From: an uncultured Enterocloster sp.
Lineage (GTDB): Bacteria > Bacillota > Clostridia > Lachnospirales > Lachnospiraceae
NCBI GenBank assembly: GCA_944383785.1
Contig: CALWQV010000013.1
Coordinates: forward strand, 1 to 45,159
Direction: 5' to 3'
DNA: 45,159 nt
Shown here piece after piece: positions 1-8,102 of this stretch. Every line of letters begins with the position of its first letter. The stretch's first letter is position 1. The notes below the pieces were generated by a model. That model was not told the DNA's origin, did not search any database, and saw only the letters and a program-made list of their open reading frames with translations. The position numbers were made by a program, and so were the translations under genes.

Positions 1-785
1 GGCTTTCCGTCGTCCCCGATGACAATGCGGGAGGCAAAGCCGTCGTCCAGCATGTAGTCGTAGTAGCAGAGATCATCCTGGGACATGACAAAGGGCTTCT
101 TGCCTTCCGGAAGCATAATTTTCCCATATACAAAGCCGGGATTTCCATTTTCATCCGTTTGCTCATAAGCGATATCATGAAGGCGGACCAAAACATAATC
201 CCTTTCATAGAGGGCGTCGAGAATCCGCAGAAATTCATCCTTGGTGGTCATGACGGAATTATAGCCCTTGGAATCCGCGTCGCCGTCAAAGGCCTTGGCG
301 GTATCCATAATCAGGGAGTGGAAAAATACGTGGGTGATCTGGGAAGGATCCGCCTCCACCAGGGTTGCTTTTGTCTGCTGATAGCGGCCAATGGCCTCCT
401 GCCCCCGGAAATCAGAAGCTGCCTCCTGGTCGCCCTCGATCAGCTGGATCGCCTGATCGTAATCATAACCTGCGGCCAGCCGGTCCGCTTCAAGAATCAG
501 CTGGCTGACCCGGTCCTCGACGGGGGACTCCGTATCTGAATCCGCCTCCGGTCCGGATGGGGCCCCTGGGTCAGGGGATTCTGTCAAAGGGGATTGGAGG
601 GCGGCGGCCGGAACCTCATCCTTCTGGCCGGAATCCTTCAGATGTCCCAGGAAGCGGCTGGCAATGAAGATGCCGCCGCCCAGAAGGATCGTTAAAACAA
701 ATAGTACGATAAATGTGGGTAGATGTCTGGAAAGCCGGCGGAGAAAACGCTGATTTTTTCTGCGCCGGTAATCGTGTCTGCTCAT
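1..785 (-). CDS. Membrane-anchored polysaccharide deacetylase-like protein, 3' part missing
   Basis: This is an open frame from an ATG at 785 that runs off the left edge of the window, so only about the first 261 residues are visible. The N-terminus is strongly basic (MSRHDYRRRKNQR). One membrane segment follows at about residues 24-43, then a Pro/Ser/Glu/Asp-rich linker (about 50-92), then a folded region containing ITHVFFHSLIMD and a stretch around VMTTKDEFLRILDALY. I recognise this arrangement from Lachnospiraceae proteins that are annotated as polysaccharide deacetylases; the catalytic NodB motifs would lie beyond the edge. The likely site of action is the outer face of the membrane. The gene is divergent from the HIT gene. 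The family call rests on recalled resemblance, not on visible catalytic residues. Confidence 0.6.
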   Translation of the reverse strand, partial: MSRHDYRRRKNQRFLRRLSRHLPTFIVLFVLTILLGGGIFIASRFLGHLKDSGQKDEVPAAALQSPLTESPDPGAPSGPEADSDTESPVEDRVSQLILEADRLAAGYDYDQAIQLIEGDQEAASDFRGQEAIGRYQQTKATLVEADPSQITHVFFHSLIMDTAKAFDGDADSKGYNSVMTTKDEFLRILDALYERDYVLVRLHDIAYEQTDENGNPGFVYGKIMLPEGKKPFVMSQDDLCYYDYMLDDGFASRIVIGDDGK

Positions 786-805
786 TTGTAAAACCTCATT
801 TTAAT

Positions 806-833
806 ATAATAGTAGATTACTATTTTAACACAA
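806..833 (-). promoter_or_regulatory. Candidate promoter with inverted repeat upstream of the 785 gene
   Basis: On the minus strand TTGTGT (828-833) and TATTAT (806-811) are spaced by 16 bases. A perfect 7-bp inverted repeat, AATAGTA-gat-TACTATT (808-824), overlaps the -10 and the spacer, so it could be an operator. The rest of the 786-988 gap shows no clear plus-strand promoter or terminator. Confidence 0.4.
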
Positions 834-988
834 AACCATCGGAGATGGTATAGGCAAGCGGGATTTCTTTTCAAAAAATAGGAATTGAATTATGGAGGGG
901 AACGTGGTATCTTTAAGGTGGCCCCGGAACAGCTTCAAAAAGAACGGTATCTGAGGGAAATTTTAGATAAAAAGGAGAAGCGTGACCT

Positions 989-1429
989 ATGGAAGAGCTG
1001 AAGAGAGATCCGAATTGTGCGTACTGTATGCAGGGAGAGCTGGTGGCAAAGTTTGCTTATCCGGTTTGCCAGATGGATACGGGATTTTTGTATGTGTTTA
1101 AGGAGCAGAGCAAGAAAGGCCGTGTGGTTCTGGCCCACAACAAGCATGTCAGCGAGCTGATCGATTTGACCGATGAGGAGAGAAATGCTTTCTTTGCCGA
1201 TGTGGCCAAGGTATCCAGAGCCGTTCATGCGGTTTTCCATCCCGACAAGGTGAATTACGGCGCTTATGGAGATACGGGCTGCCATCTTCATTTCCATATT
1301 GTTCCCAAATACAAAGGCGGGGAAGAGTGGGGCGGAACCTTTGAAATGAACAGCGGACGCACCATTCTGACCGATGAGCAGTATGAGGAAATGGCTGAGG
1401 CGCTGCGAGAGGCTTTAAAGGAACTGTAA
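989..1429 (+). CDS. HIT family (histidine triad) protein
   Basis: A 146-residue protein of the histidine triad superfamily, cytoplasmic nucleotide hydrolases or transferases that act on nucleoside phosphoramidates or dinucleoside polyphosphates. The triad is visible as H99-L-H101-F-H103 in GCHLHFHIVP. A CAYC pair (C10, C13) near the N-terminus matches the zinc-binding pair of some Hint-type members. Length is normal for the family. The start is supported by an AAGGAG stretch about 10 bases upstream of the ATG. The substrate cannot be read from the sequence. It is the first gene of a same-strand run with the carboxypeptidase and the reductase, but the 140-base gap to the next start argues against tight coupling. 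Confidence 0.92.
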   Translation: MEELKRDPNCAYCMQGELVAKFAYPVCQMDTGFLYVFKEQSKKGRVVLAHNKHVSELIDLTDEERNAFFADVAKVSRAVHAVFHPDKVNYGAYGDTGCHLHFHIVPKYKGGEEWGGTFEMNSGRTILTDEQYEEMAEALREALKEL

Positions 1430-1568
1430 TTCAGGAACCAGGATGCCGCCGCGTCCCTGATGGTTTGGGAGAGAGCTGTCAGAGATGAGGCGGCCTTTTT
1501 ATAAAGCGAATACTTTTTCCGAAAACGGCGTAGACTTAAATGATAGAAGGTTTTGGGGAGAAACCGTG

Positions 1569-2756
1569 ATGAGAAACAAGTTATGCGCTTTATTTCTGGC
1601 GGCCCTTATGTCCCTTTCGCCCTGGGCAGGCCGCCTGCCCTTTACGTTTGCTGTTTTCGCCCAGGAGCCAGTCGCCCTGTCCGCGCCCAGCGCGGTTTTG
1701 ATGGAGGCCTCCACCGGGCAGGTCATTTACGAGAAAAGCGGGGATGAAAAGCGCAGTCCCGCCAGCATCACCAAGATCATGACGCTGATCTTGATTTTCG
1801 ACGCCCTGGAGAGCGGAAAGATTCAAATGACCGACGAGGTGGTAACCAGCGCTTATGCCAAATCCATGGGCGGTTCCCAGGTGTTTTTGGAGGAAGGGGA
1901 AATCCAGACGGTGGAAACCCTGATCAAGTGCATCGTGATCGCTTCCGGCAATGATGCCTGCGTCGCCATGGCAGAATACATAGCGGGAAGTGAACCGGAA
2001 TTTGTCCGCATGATGAATGAGCGGGCCGCAGGCCTGGGGATGGAGCAGACGAATTTTGAGGACTGCTGCGGGCTGACGGATTCCCCCACCCATGTGACCA
2101 GTGCCAGGGACGTGGCGGTTATGAGTCGGGAGCTGATCAATCATTACCCGCAGATTCACAATTATTCTACGATCTGGATGGAGAATATTACCCATGTGAC
2201 GGCCCAGGGCGCGAAGGAATTTGGCCTTGCCAATACAAATAAGCTTCTGAAAATGGCGAATTCCTTTGAGGTGACGGGCCTTAAGACCGGCTCCACCTCC
2301 CTGGCGAAATACTGCGTGTCCGCTACTGCCGAGAAGGACGGGATACGGCTGATCGCGGTGGTGATGGGAGCGCCGGACTATAAGGCCAGATTTTCCGACG
2401 CTCAGCAGCTGTTAAATTACGGCTATGCCAACTGCCGCCTTTACGAGGACACAGACCCGCCGGCATTGACGTCGGTTCCGGTAAAAGGCGGGGTGAAGGA
2501 TCAGGTACAGCTGGCCTACAGCGGCGTTTTTTCCTATCTGAGCTTGTCAGGCGAGGATTTATCCGGTATACAGCGGGAGGTGAAACTGGCCCAGGATCTT
2601 AAGGCCCCGGTGGAAATCGGGCAGAAGGCGGGGGTGCTGGAATATACCTTAAACGGCAGGGTGATCGGCAGCATCGATATTGTTTCAAAGGAAGCAATTG
2701 AGCGGGCGGGATATTTGGATGAGCTAAAGAAGCTGGCGGCTGGATGGCTCTGCTGA
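1569..2756 (+). CDS. Serine-type D-alanyl-D-alanine carboxypeptidase (PBP5/DacF family)
   Basis: An exported penicillin-binding protein that trims the terminal D-Ala from peptidoglycan stem peptides. From the chosen start it has 395 residues. A signal peptide (about residues 1-31) is followed by the S11-type catalytic domain with SxxK at S66-I-T-K69, SxN at S126-G-N128 and KTG at 239-241. A C-terminal beta-rich PBP5-like domain follows, and the tail (YLDELKKLAAGWLC) could be a weak membrane anchor. The frame stays open upstream to an ATG at 1485. The ATG at 1569 is preferred because GGGGAG lies 7-8 bases upstream and the protein then begins directly with a signal peptide. A second family member is at 24718. 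Members of this family act in vegetative wall remodelling or in spore cortex maturation, and the sequence does not decide between them. Confidence 0.93.
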   Translation: MRNKLCALFLAALMSLSPWAGRLPFTFAVFAQEPVALSAPSAVLMEASTGQVIYEKSGDEKRSPASITKIMTLILIFDALESGKIQMTDEVVTSAYAKSMGGSQVFLEEGEIQTVETLIKCIVIASGNDACVAMAEYIAGSEPEFVRMMNERAAGLGMEQTNFEDCCGLTDSPTHVTSARDVAVMSRELINHYPQIHNYSTIWMENITHVTAQGAKEFGLANTNKLLKMANSFEVTGLKTGSTSLAKYCVSATAEKDGIRLIAVVMGAPDYKARFSDAQQLLNYGYANCRLYEDTDPPALTSVPVKGGVKDQVQLAYSGVFSYLSLSGEDLSGIQREVKLAQDLKAPVEIGQKAGVLEYTLNGRVIGSIDIVSKEAIERAGYLDELKKLAAGWLC

Positions 2757-2805
2757 GGGCGGATACCGGAGGCGGACTCTATTAGAAAACAGCAGGAGGA
2801 GAAGG

Positions 2806-3651
2806 ATGGATACAAATTTTACATTAAGAGGCGGCATCGTGATGCCGGCCATTGGATACGGAACATATAAAGCGGCGGATGGGGAAGACGAGAGCCACAT
2901 CCGGATGGCCCTTGAGACGGGATACCGCCTTTTAGATACCGCTTCTTTTTATGGAAACGAGTATCTGGTGGGGAAGGCCATGAAGGAAAGCGGAATTGAG
3001 CGGAAGGATATTTTCCTTACCACAAAGGTGTGGAAGGCGGATCTGGGGTATGAAACAACGCTAAAGAGCGTGGAATGCTCCTTGAAACGCCTTGGAACCG
3101 ATTATGTGGATCTGTGCCTGATTCATTGGCCCAAACCGGCTCCCTTCGCAGATTACTGGAAGGAGCTGGACCGGGGAAGCTGGAGAGCGCTGGAAAAGCT
3201 GTGCCGCCAGGGCCTGATCCGCGCCATCGGGGTCAGCAATTTCCTTCCCCATCACCTGGAAGCATTGATAAAAGAGGCGGAGATACTGCCGGCGGTGGAT
3301 CAGCTGGAGCTCCATGTGGGCTATATGCAGGAGGCTGCCGCAGCTTATTGCAGAGCCCATGGAATTGTCCTTCAGGCATGGAGCCCTTTGGGACGCCGCC
3401 GCGTGATGGAGGACCTTTCTGTGGTTCGTATGGCGGAAAAATATGGGGTGACTGCGGCCCAGCTGCTGCTGAAATTTCTCCTCTCTCTGGATATTGCGGT
3501 GATTCCGAAATCCTCCACCCGGGAGCGGATGGAGGAGAATCTGAATCTGCCGGATTTTGAGCTTGCGTGGGAGGATCTGTCTTTCCTGCGCTGCCTGCCC
3601 CAGAGCGGATGGAGCGGAGAACATCCGGATCTGGCGAGGGTTCCGGTTTAA
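2806..3651 (+). CDS. Aldo/keto reductase
   Basis: A 281-residue cytoplasmic NAD(P)H-dependent oxidoreductase with a TIM-barrel fold. The catalytic tetrad is visible as D44 and Y49 (in DTASFYGNE), K74 (TTKVW) and H107 (LIHWP). The C-terminal IPKSSTRERMEENL is the cofactor phosphate-binding motif (IPKS). Length and motif spacing resemble the small AKR5-like enzymes that reduce 2,5-diketo-gluconate or methylglyoxal-type carbonyls, but the substrate cannot be predicted. The start has a GGAGGAGAAGG ribosome binding site. It converges on the minus-strand lipoprotein gene with only six bases between the stop codons and no visible shared terminator. Confidence 0.93.
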   Translation: MDTNFTLRGGIVMPAIGYGTYKAADGEDESHIRMALETGYRLLDTASFYGNEYLVGKAMKESGIERKDIFLTTKVWKADLGYETTLKSVECSLKRLGTDYVDLCLIHWPKPAPFADYWKELDRGSWRALEKLCRQGLIRAIGVSNFLPHHLEALIKEAEILPAVDQLELHVGYMQEAAAAYCRAHGIVLQAWSPLGRRRVMEDLSVVRMAEKYGVTAAQLLLKFLLSLDIAVIPKSSTRERMEENLNLPDFELAWEDLSFLRCLPQSGWSGEHPDLARVPV

Positions 3652-3657
3652 GGTGCT

Positions 3658-4671
3658 CTAGGAAGCCGCCTTTTTGGAAAATTGTGTGGTCACAAGATCC
3701 TCATAGGGGACCCGTTCAGGCAGCTCGCCCGCCTCTTCCAGGATATTCTGCAGGAGGTTGAAGCTACTTTCCTCAAAAATCGTGTCTCCTTTCCAGGTGT
3801 CCTGGGCCTTGTAGCGCTGGATGATGGCGGTGATATTTTCCAGAGGCGTTTCTTTAAACTGTGGCTGGATGGTTTTGGCGATTTCTTCAGCCGAATGGGA
3901 ATTTACGTACTCCAGCCCCTGCTGTATGGCGTTGGTAAAGGCCTGGATGAGCTCCGGATTTTCTTCCATAAAGCTTTTTTTTGCGCTGTAGGCGGTATAG
4001 GGGACGTAGCCGGAATCGGTGCCTAAGGAGGCTACCACGTAGCCCTTGCCCTCCATTTCCAGGCTGGTGGCAAAGGGCTCAAATTCTACGGTATAGTCCG
4101 CTTGGCTGCTGGGAAAGGCGGCGGCGGTCAGCCCGAAGCTTATGCTCTGGTCAATGGTCAGGTCGTTTTTGGGGTCAATTCCGTTTTTCTTTAAGATATA
4201 TTCGAAGACCATCTGGGGCATGCCGCCGGCGCGCCCGCCCAGCACATAGGTCCCTTTCAGGTCTTCCCACCGGAAATCGGGGGCTGGGCTGCGGCTTACC
4301 AGGAAGTTTCCTGCCCGCTGGGTCAGCTGGGCGAAGTTGACGGCATAGTCTGCGGAGCCGTTGGCGTAGGTGTAGATACTGGCCTCTGAACCCATAAAGC
4401 CGATATCCGCGTCGCCGGAGATCAGGGAGGTCATGACCTTATCGGCCCCAGCGCCGTTTACCAGGGTCAGGTCGATGCCCTGGTCTTCAAAGTATCCCAG
4501 TTCAATGGCCGCGTACTGGGGCGCGTAAAAGATGGAGTGAGCCACCTCGCTGAGGGTGACAGGGGTAAGCTGTGCTTGGCCGGAACTTCCTTTGCAGCCG
4601 GACAGGCACGCGAGGGCCATAAAGCAGGCCGCAAGGACGGAGGCTGTTGGTTTCATATACGGAAATTTCAT
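3658..4671 (-). CDS. ABC transporter substrate-binding lipoprotein, NMT1/THI5-like (SsuA/TauA type)
   Basis: A 337-residue lipoprotein with a type 2 periplasmic-binding fold. The signal peptide ends in a lipobox LSGC, giving lipidated C26. The mature part has family features: VAHSIFYAPQYAAIELGYF, GADKVMTSLISGDADIGF, and the LKGTYVLGGRAGGMPQ strand-turn region. Relatives bind sulfonates, nitrate or thiamine pyrimidine precursors for ABC import, and the ligand is unknown here. No permease or ATPase gene is adjacent, so it is either an orphan or served by a transporter elsewhere. The frame is open further upstream, but the ATG at 4671 has an AAGGAGAA site 9 bases away and gives a clean signal peptide. 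About 100 bases separate it from the divergent HAD gene. Confidence 0.85.
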   Translation of the reverse strand: MKFPYMKPTASVLAACFMALACLSGCKGSSGQAQLTPVTLSEVAHSIFYAPQYAAIELGYFEDQGIDLTLVNGAGADKVMTSLISGDADIGFMGSEASIYTYANGSADYAVNFAQLTQRAGNFLVSRSPAPDFRWEDLKGTYVLGGRAGGMPQMVFEYILKKNGIDPKNDLTIDQSISFGLTAAAFPSSQADYTVEFEPFATSLEMEGKGYVVASLGTDSGYVPYTAYSAKKSFMEENPELIQAFTNAIQQGLEYVNSHSAEEIAKTIQPQFKETPLENITAIIQRYKAQDTWKGDTIFEESSFNLLQNILEEAGELPERVPYEDLVTTQFSKKAAS

Positions 4672-4774
4672 ATAAAAAATTTCTCCTTGTGAAGTTTTTC
4701 GTCTCACATTAGTATATTGCTGGGAATAGCTGGGGGTGAAGGGAGAAATGGAAAGTACGAGGAACAAGATCAAT

Positions 4775-5581
4775 ATGGCAAATTATGAGATGATTGTGCT
4801 GGATTTGGATGGGACGCTGACCAATCGGGAAAAGAAAATTACGCCCCGGACAAAAGAAGCGCTGATGAAGGCCCAGGAGAAGGGCAAAATTGTAGTATTG
4901 GCCTCCGGCAGGCCCACAGCGGGGGTGGAGCCCCTGGCAAAGGAGCTGGAGCTGTCCCGATTCGGAAGCTACATTCTTTCTTTTAACGGCGGCATGATTA
5001 CCAACTGCAAAACCGGGGAGGCGGTATTTTCCTCTGTGCTGCCCTTTTCCTCCAATGAACGCATCATTGAACTGGCGGAGGAACACCGGGTGGATCTTCT
5101 GACTTACCAGGGCCGGGAGATTCTGACCAACAACGAGCAGTGCCCCTACGGGAAGCTGGAGTCGCAGATCAACCATCTTCCCCTGCGGGAGACGGATCTG
5201 AGAACCGCTCTCACGGGACCGGTTCCAAAGTTTATTATGCTGGACGACGGGGATTACCTGGCGATGGTGGAGCCGAGGGTAAAGGCGGCGCTGGGCAGAG
5301 ATTACAGCGTCTACCGGTCAGAGCCCTTTTTCCTGGAAATCATGCCAAAGGGCATTGACAAGGCCAAGTCCCTGGGGCGTCTGCTGGAGAAGCTGGGGAT
5401 GAAGCGGGAACAGATGATTGCCTGCGGAGACGGCTACAATGACCTGACCATGATCCAGTATGCCGGGCTGGGCGTAGCCATGGACAACGCGGTGCTGCCG
5501 GTGAAGAAGGCGGCGAATTATATTACCGCCTCCAACAATGAGGATGGAGTGGCCCTGGTGGTGGAGAAATTCCTGCTGTAA
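4775..5581 (+). CDS. Cof-type HAD-superfamily phosphatase
   Basis: A 268-residue cytoplasmic haloacid-dehalogenase hydrolase of the Cof (IIB) subfamily, phosphatases acting mostly on sugar phosphates or on phosphorylated cofactors such as pyridoxal phosphate or FMN. Motif I is D10-L-D12-G-T-L. The conserved lysine region is KGIDKAKSL, and motif IV is GDGYNDLTM near residue 215. Length fits the family. In-frame starts at GTG 4736 and ATG 4748 exist, but ATG 4775 has GAGGA 11 bases upstream and gives the usual short N-terminus. It lies 14 bases before the OLD-family gene, so the two are probably co-transcribed with the siroheme genes that follow. The substrate is unknown. Confidence 0.9.
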   Translation: MANYEMIVLDLDGTLTNREKKITPRTKEALMKAQEKGKIVVLASGRPTAGVEPLAKELELSRFGSYILSFNGGMITNCKTGEAVFSSVLPFSSNERIIELAEEHRVDLLTYQGREILTNNEQCPYGKLESQINHLPLRETDLRTALTGPVPKFIMLDDGDYLAMVEPRVKAALGRDYSVYRSEPFFLEIMPKGIDKAKSLGRLLEKLGMKREQMIACGDGYNDLTMIQYAGLGVAMDNAVLPVKKAANYITASNNEDGVALVVEKFLL

Positions 5582-5595
5582 GAAGGAGGAAGCCT

Positions 5596-7455
5596 ATGGA
5601 GATTACATACCTGAGAATCCGGAATTTCAAGTCCATCCAGGATATGGAGATTTCGGACATTGACCAGGCTCTGATTCTGGTGGGGAAAAATAATACCGGA
5701 AAGACCTCGGTTTTAGACGCCATCAGCGCGGTCTGCGGCTCCTACGAGATTTCGCCTCATGATTTCAACGAACGCCGCCAGGCGGTGCGGATTCAGGTCA
5801 GGCTGCGGATTCAAGAAGAGGATCTTAGGCTCCTTCACCGTCTGGGACGGGTGAGCCGCTATAGAAGGTTTGAGGCGTGGCAGAAGGCTTTCTGCCAGAA
5901 GCTTCCCTCCTTTCAGGATGGTACGCTGAGCTTTACCTTCCACGCAAACCAAGACGGGAAGCTTCGCTATGAGGACGGGTTTCGCAAGCATAATCCGGTG
6001 ATTCCCCAGATCCTGCCCCGGCTGTACCGCATCGGGGCGGAGCGGGAGCTGGGACAGCTGCAGAACGACCTTCTGATGTTCCAGGAGAATGAGCAGCTGC
6101 AAAAGATCCGCTCCGGCCGTTGTATGTTTGAGCAGGCAAAGGAGTGCCGCCACTGCTTCCAGTGCATCGGCCTGATCGGGCAGAAATCCCCTGGCCAGCT
6201 GACGGCGGCGGAGACGGCAAGGCTTTTGGAGTATAAGATTTATCAGCTGAACCTAAGCGGTTTTTCCGAGAAGGTCAATGAAAATTTCCGCAAAAACGGC
6301 GGATACGAGGAACTGCGATTTGTGCTGAGCTGCAAAAAGGAGCTGTTCTCGGTGGAGGCATCCTCCTTTTCCTCCCATCGGAATACCTGGAGCCCGGTGG
6401 ATTCCATGGGAAAGGGCATGAAAAGCATCTATATGCTGTCCCTTTTAGAGACTTACATCGGGGAGGAGGACCGGCTTCCAAGCCTGATTCTGGTGGAGGA
6501 TCCGGAGATTTACCTTCACCCCCAGCTTCAGAAGGCCTGCAGCGAGATCCTTTACCGCCTGTCCCGGAAAAACCAGGTGATTTTTACCACCCATGCTCCG
6601 ACGATGCTTTTTAACTTTACGGCCAGGCAGATCCGCCAGGTAGTTTTAGACGAGGCATATTACTCGGTGGTTCTGTCCCATACGGATATCAGCCGGGTGC
6701 TGGACGATTTGGGATACGGGGCCAACGATCTGATGAATGTGGGCTTTGTTTTTATTGTAGAGGGAAAGCAGGATAAGAGCCGCCTTCCCCTGCTTTTGGA
6801 GCGGTACTACTCAGAGGTTTACGACGAGAAGGGGGATCTTTTGAATATTTCCATTATCGCCACCAACAGCTGCACCAATATCAAGACTTACGCCAATTTA
6901 AAGTACATGAACCAGGTTTATCTCAGGGATCAGTTCCTCATGATCCGGGATGGGGACGGGAAGGATGCGGAGGAGCTGGCGGGGCAGCTGTGCGGCTACT
7001 ATGAGGAAAGAAGCAGGGAGGATGTGGGGCAGCTTCCCAGAGTCACCCGGAAAAATGTGCTGATCCTGAGGTATTATTCCTTTGAGAATTATTTCCTGAA
7101 TCCCCAGGTGATGACGGCTCTTGGGATTGTGGAAAGTCCGGAAGCCTTTTATAAGACGCTTTATGAAAAATGGCGGGAGTATCTGTACCGAATCCGCAGC
7201 GGCCGGCATCTGAGGGAGATGCTGGGGCGGGATTTTACCGGGCCTGAGGATATGAAGGCGCATATGGAGGAAATCCGGATTTACCTGCGGGGCCACAATC
7301 TTTACGATATTTTTTACGGTCCCTTTAAGAAGCGGGAGCAGGAGATTCTGCGGGAATACATTCGTCTGGCTCCCAGGGAGGATTTTGAGGATATTCTGGG
7401 AGCCATTGACCAGTTTATCTATTTCGACAGCAGAAGGATGGGGAGGGAAGGATAA
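5596..7455 (+). CDS. OLD-family ATP-dependent endonuclease (ABC-type ATPase plus TOPRIM), with four-cysteine cluster
   Basis: A 619-residue protein of the overcoming-lysogenization-defect family: an SMC/RecF-like ATPase followed by a TOPRIM nuclease domain. Visible elements in order: Walker A GKNNTGKTS (30-38), a signature-like SMGKGMKS (270-277), Walker B LILVEDPE (298-304), the H-loop region TTHAP (331-335), and TOPRIM with E389 (FIVEGKQD) and the acidic pair D452-G-D454 (MIRDGDGKD). Between Walker A and the signature lies C176-x7-C184-x2-C187-x2-C190, a spacing suited to zinc or an iron-sulfur cluster, which I do not recall from described OLD proteins. A good AAGGAGG site precedes the ATG. 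The stop overlaps the ATG of the siroheme gene (TAATG), so they are coupled. No UvrD-like helicase partner is adjacent. A role in defence or DNA repair is possible but not shown. Confidence 0.85.
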   Translation: MEITYLRIRNFKSIQDMEISDIDQALILVGKNNTGKTSVLDAISAVCGSYEISPHDFNERRQAVRIQVRLRIQEEDLRLLHRLGRVSRYRRFEAWQKAFCQKLPSFQDGTLSFTFHANQDGKLRYEDGFRKHNPVIPQILPRLYRIGAERELGQLQNDLLMFQENEQLQKIRSGRCMFEQAKECRHCFQCIGLIGQKSPGQLTAAETARLLEYKIYQLNLSGFSEKVNENFRKNGGYEELRFVLSCKKELFSVEASSFSSHRNTWSPVDSMGKGMKSIYMLSLLETYIGEEDRLPSLILVEDPEIYLHPQLQKACSEILYRLSRKNQVIFTTHAPTMLFNFTARQIRQVVLDEAYYSVVLSHTDISRVLDDLGYGANDLMNVGFVFIVEGKQDKSRLPLLLERYYSEVYDEKGDLLNISIIATNSCTNIKTYANLKYMNQVYLRDQFLMIRDGDGKDAEELAGQLCGYYEERSREDVGQLPRVTRKNVLILRYYSFENYFLNPQVMTALGIVESPEAFYKTLYEKWREYLYRIRSGRHLREMLGRDFTGPEDMKAHMEEIRIYLRGHNLYDIFYGPFKKREQEILREYIRLAPREDFEDILGAIDQFIYFDSRRMGREG

Positions 7456-8102
7456 TGTCTTATTTCCCAATGTTTATAGAGCTTGAAAACCAGGACTGCC
7501 TGGTAGTGGGCGCGGGTAAGGTGGCGGAGCGGAAGGTGCGGATTCTTCTGGAGTACGGGCCTAATGTGCGGGTGGTAGCGCCTGAGGCCACGGAACGCTT
7601 ACGGCAGCTGGCCGCCCAGGGGAGGATCAAGCTTTTTTTGCGGCCTTACAGCAAGGAGGATCTGGAGGGGGCGCAGCTGGTGATCGCCGCCTGTTCTGAC
7701 CCAGATGTGAACCGGGAGATTTCCCGTATTTGCAGGGAACGGAAAATCCCGGTAAACGTGGTAGATGTGAAGGAGGAATGCTCCTTCCTTTTTCCGGCCC
7801 TGGTGAAAGATGGAAATGTGACGGTGGGAATCTCCACCGGAGGGGAGAGCCCGGCTATGGCCGGACTTTTAAAGGAGCGGGTCCGTCAGGCGATTCCGCA
7901 AAACTGCGGCCAGGCGGCGGCATGGGTGGGATTGCAGCGGGAGGCGCTAAAAAAGCGGATTGCGGATTCAAGGCTTCGGGAAGCAGTGTGCAGGGAGCTG
8001 GCGAATATCGCTTTTGAGCGGGGGGAAGAGGGCTTTAAAGGTTTTGCGCCTGAGAAAGTAGACGAGATTATAAAGAGAAAGATGGAAATACAGGATGAAT
8101 GA
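7455..8102 (+). CDS. Precorrin-2 dehydrogenase / sirohydrochlorin ferrochelatase (CysG N-terminal / Met8 type)
   Basis: A 215-residue cytoplasmic enzyme that oxidises precorrin-2 to sirohydrochlorin with NAD+ and may insert iron to give siroheme. The N-terminal Rossmann motif is VVGAGKVAERKV (about 17-28). The catalytic aspartate region is NVVDVKEECSFLFPA, and SPAMAGLLKERVRQ is the typical helix of the dimerisation domain. It lacks the methyltransferase domain of full CysG, which is supplied by the fused protein at 8993. Its start overlaps the OLD gene stop by one base and its end overlaps hemC by eight bases, so translation is coupled on both sides. Confidence 0.92.
   Translation: MSYFPMFIELENQDCLVVGAGKVAERKVRILLEYGPNVRVVAPEATERLRQLAAQGRIKLFLRPYSKEDLEGAQLVIAACSDPDVNREISRICRERKIPVNVVDVKEECSFLFPALVKDGNVTVGISTGGESPAMAGLLKERVRQAIPQNCGQAAAWVGLQREALKKRIADSRLREAVCRELANIAFERGEEGFKGFAPEKVDEIIKRKMEIQDE

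Noticed and set aside
4736-4774. Longer N-terminus for the HAD phosphatase from GTG 4736 or ATG 4748
   Set aside because: The spacing to ribosome binding sites is poor (2 bases for 4748), and the family normally begins a few residues before the DLDGT motif.
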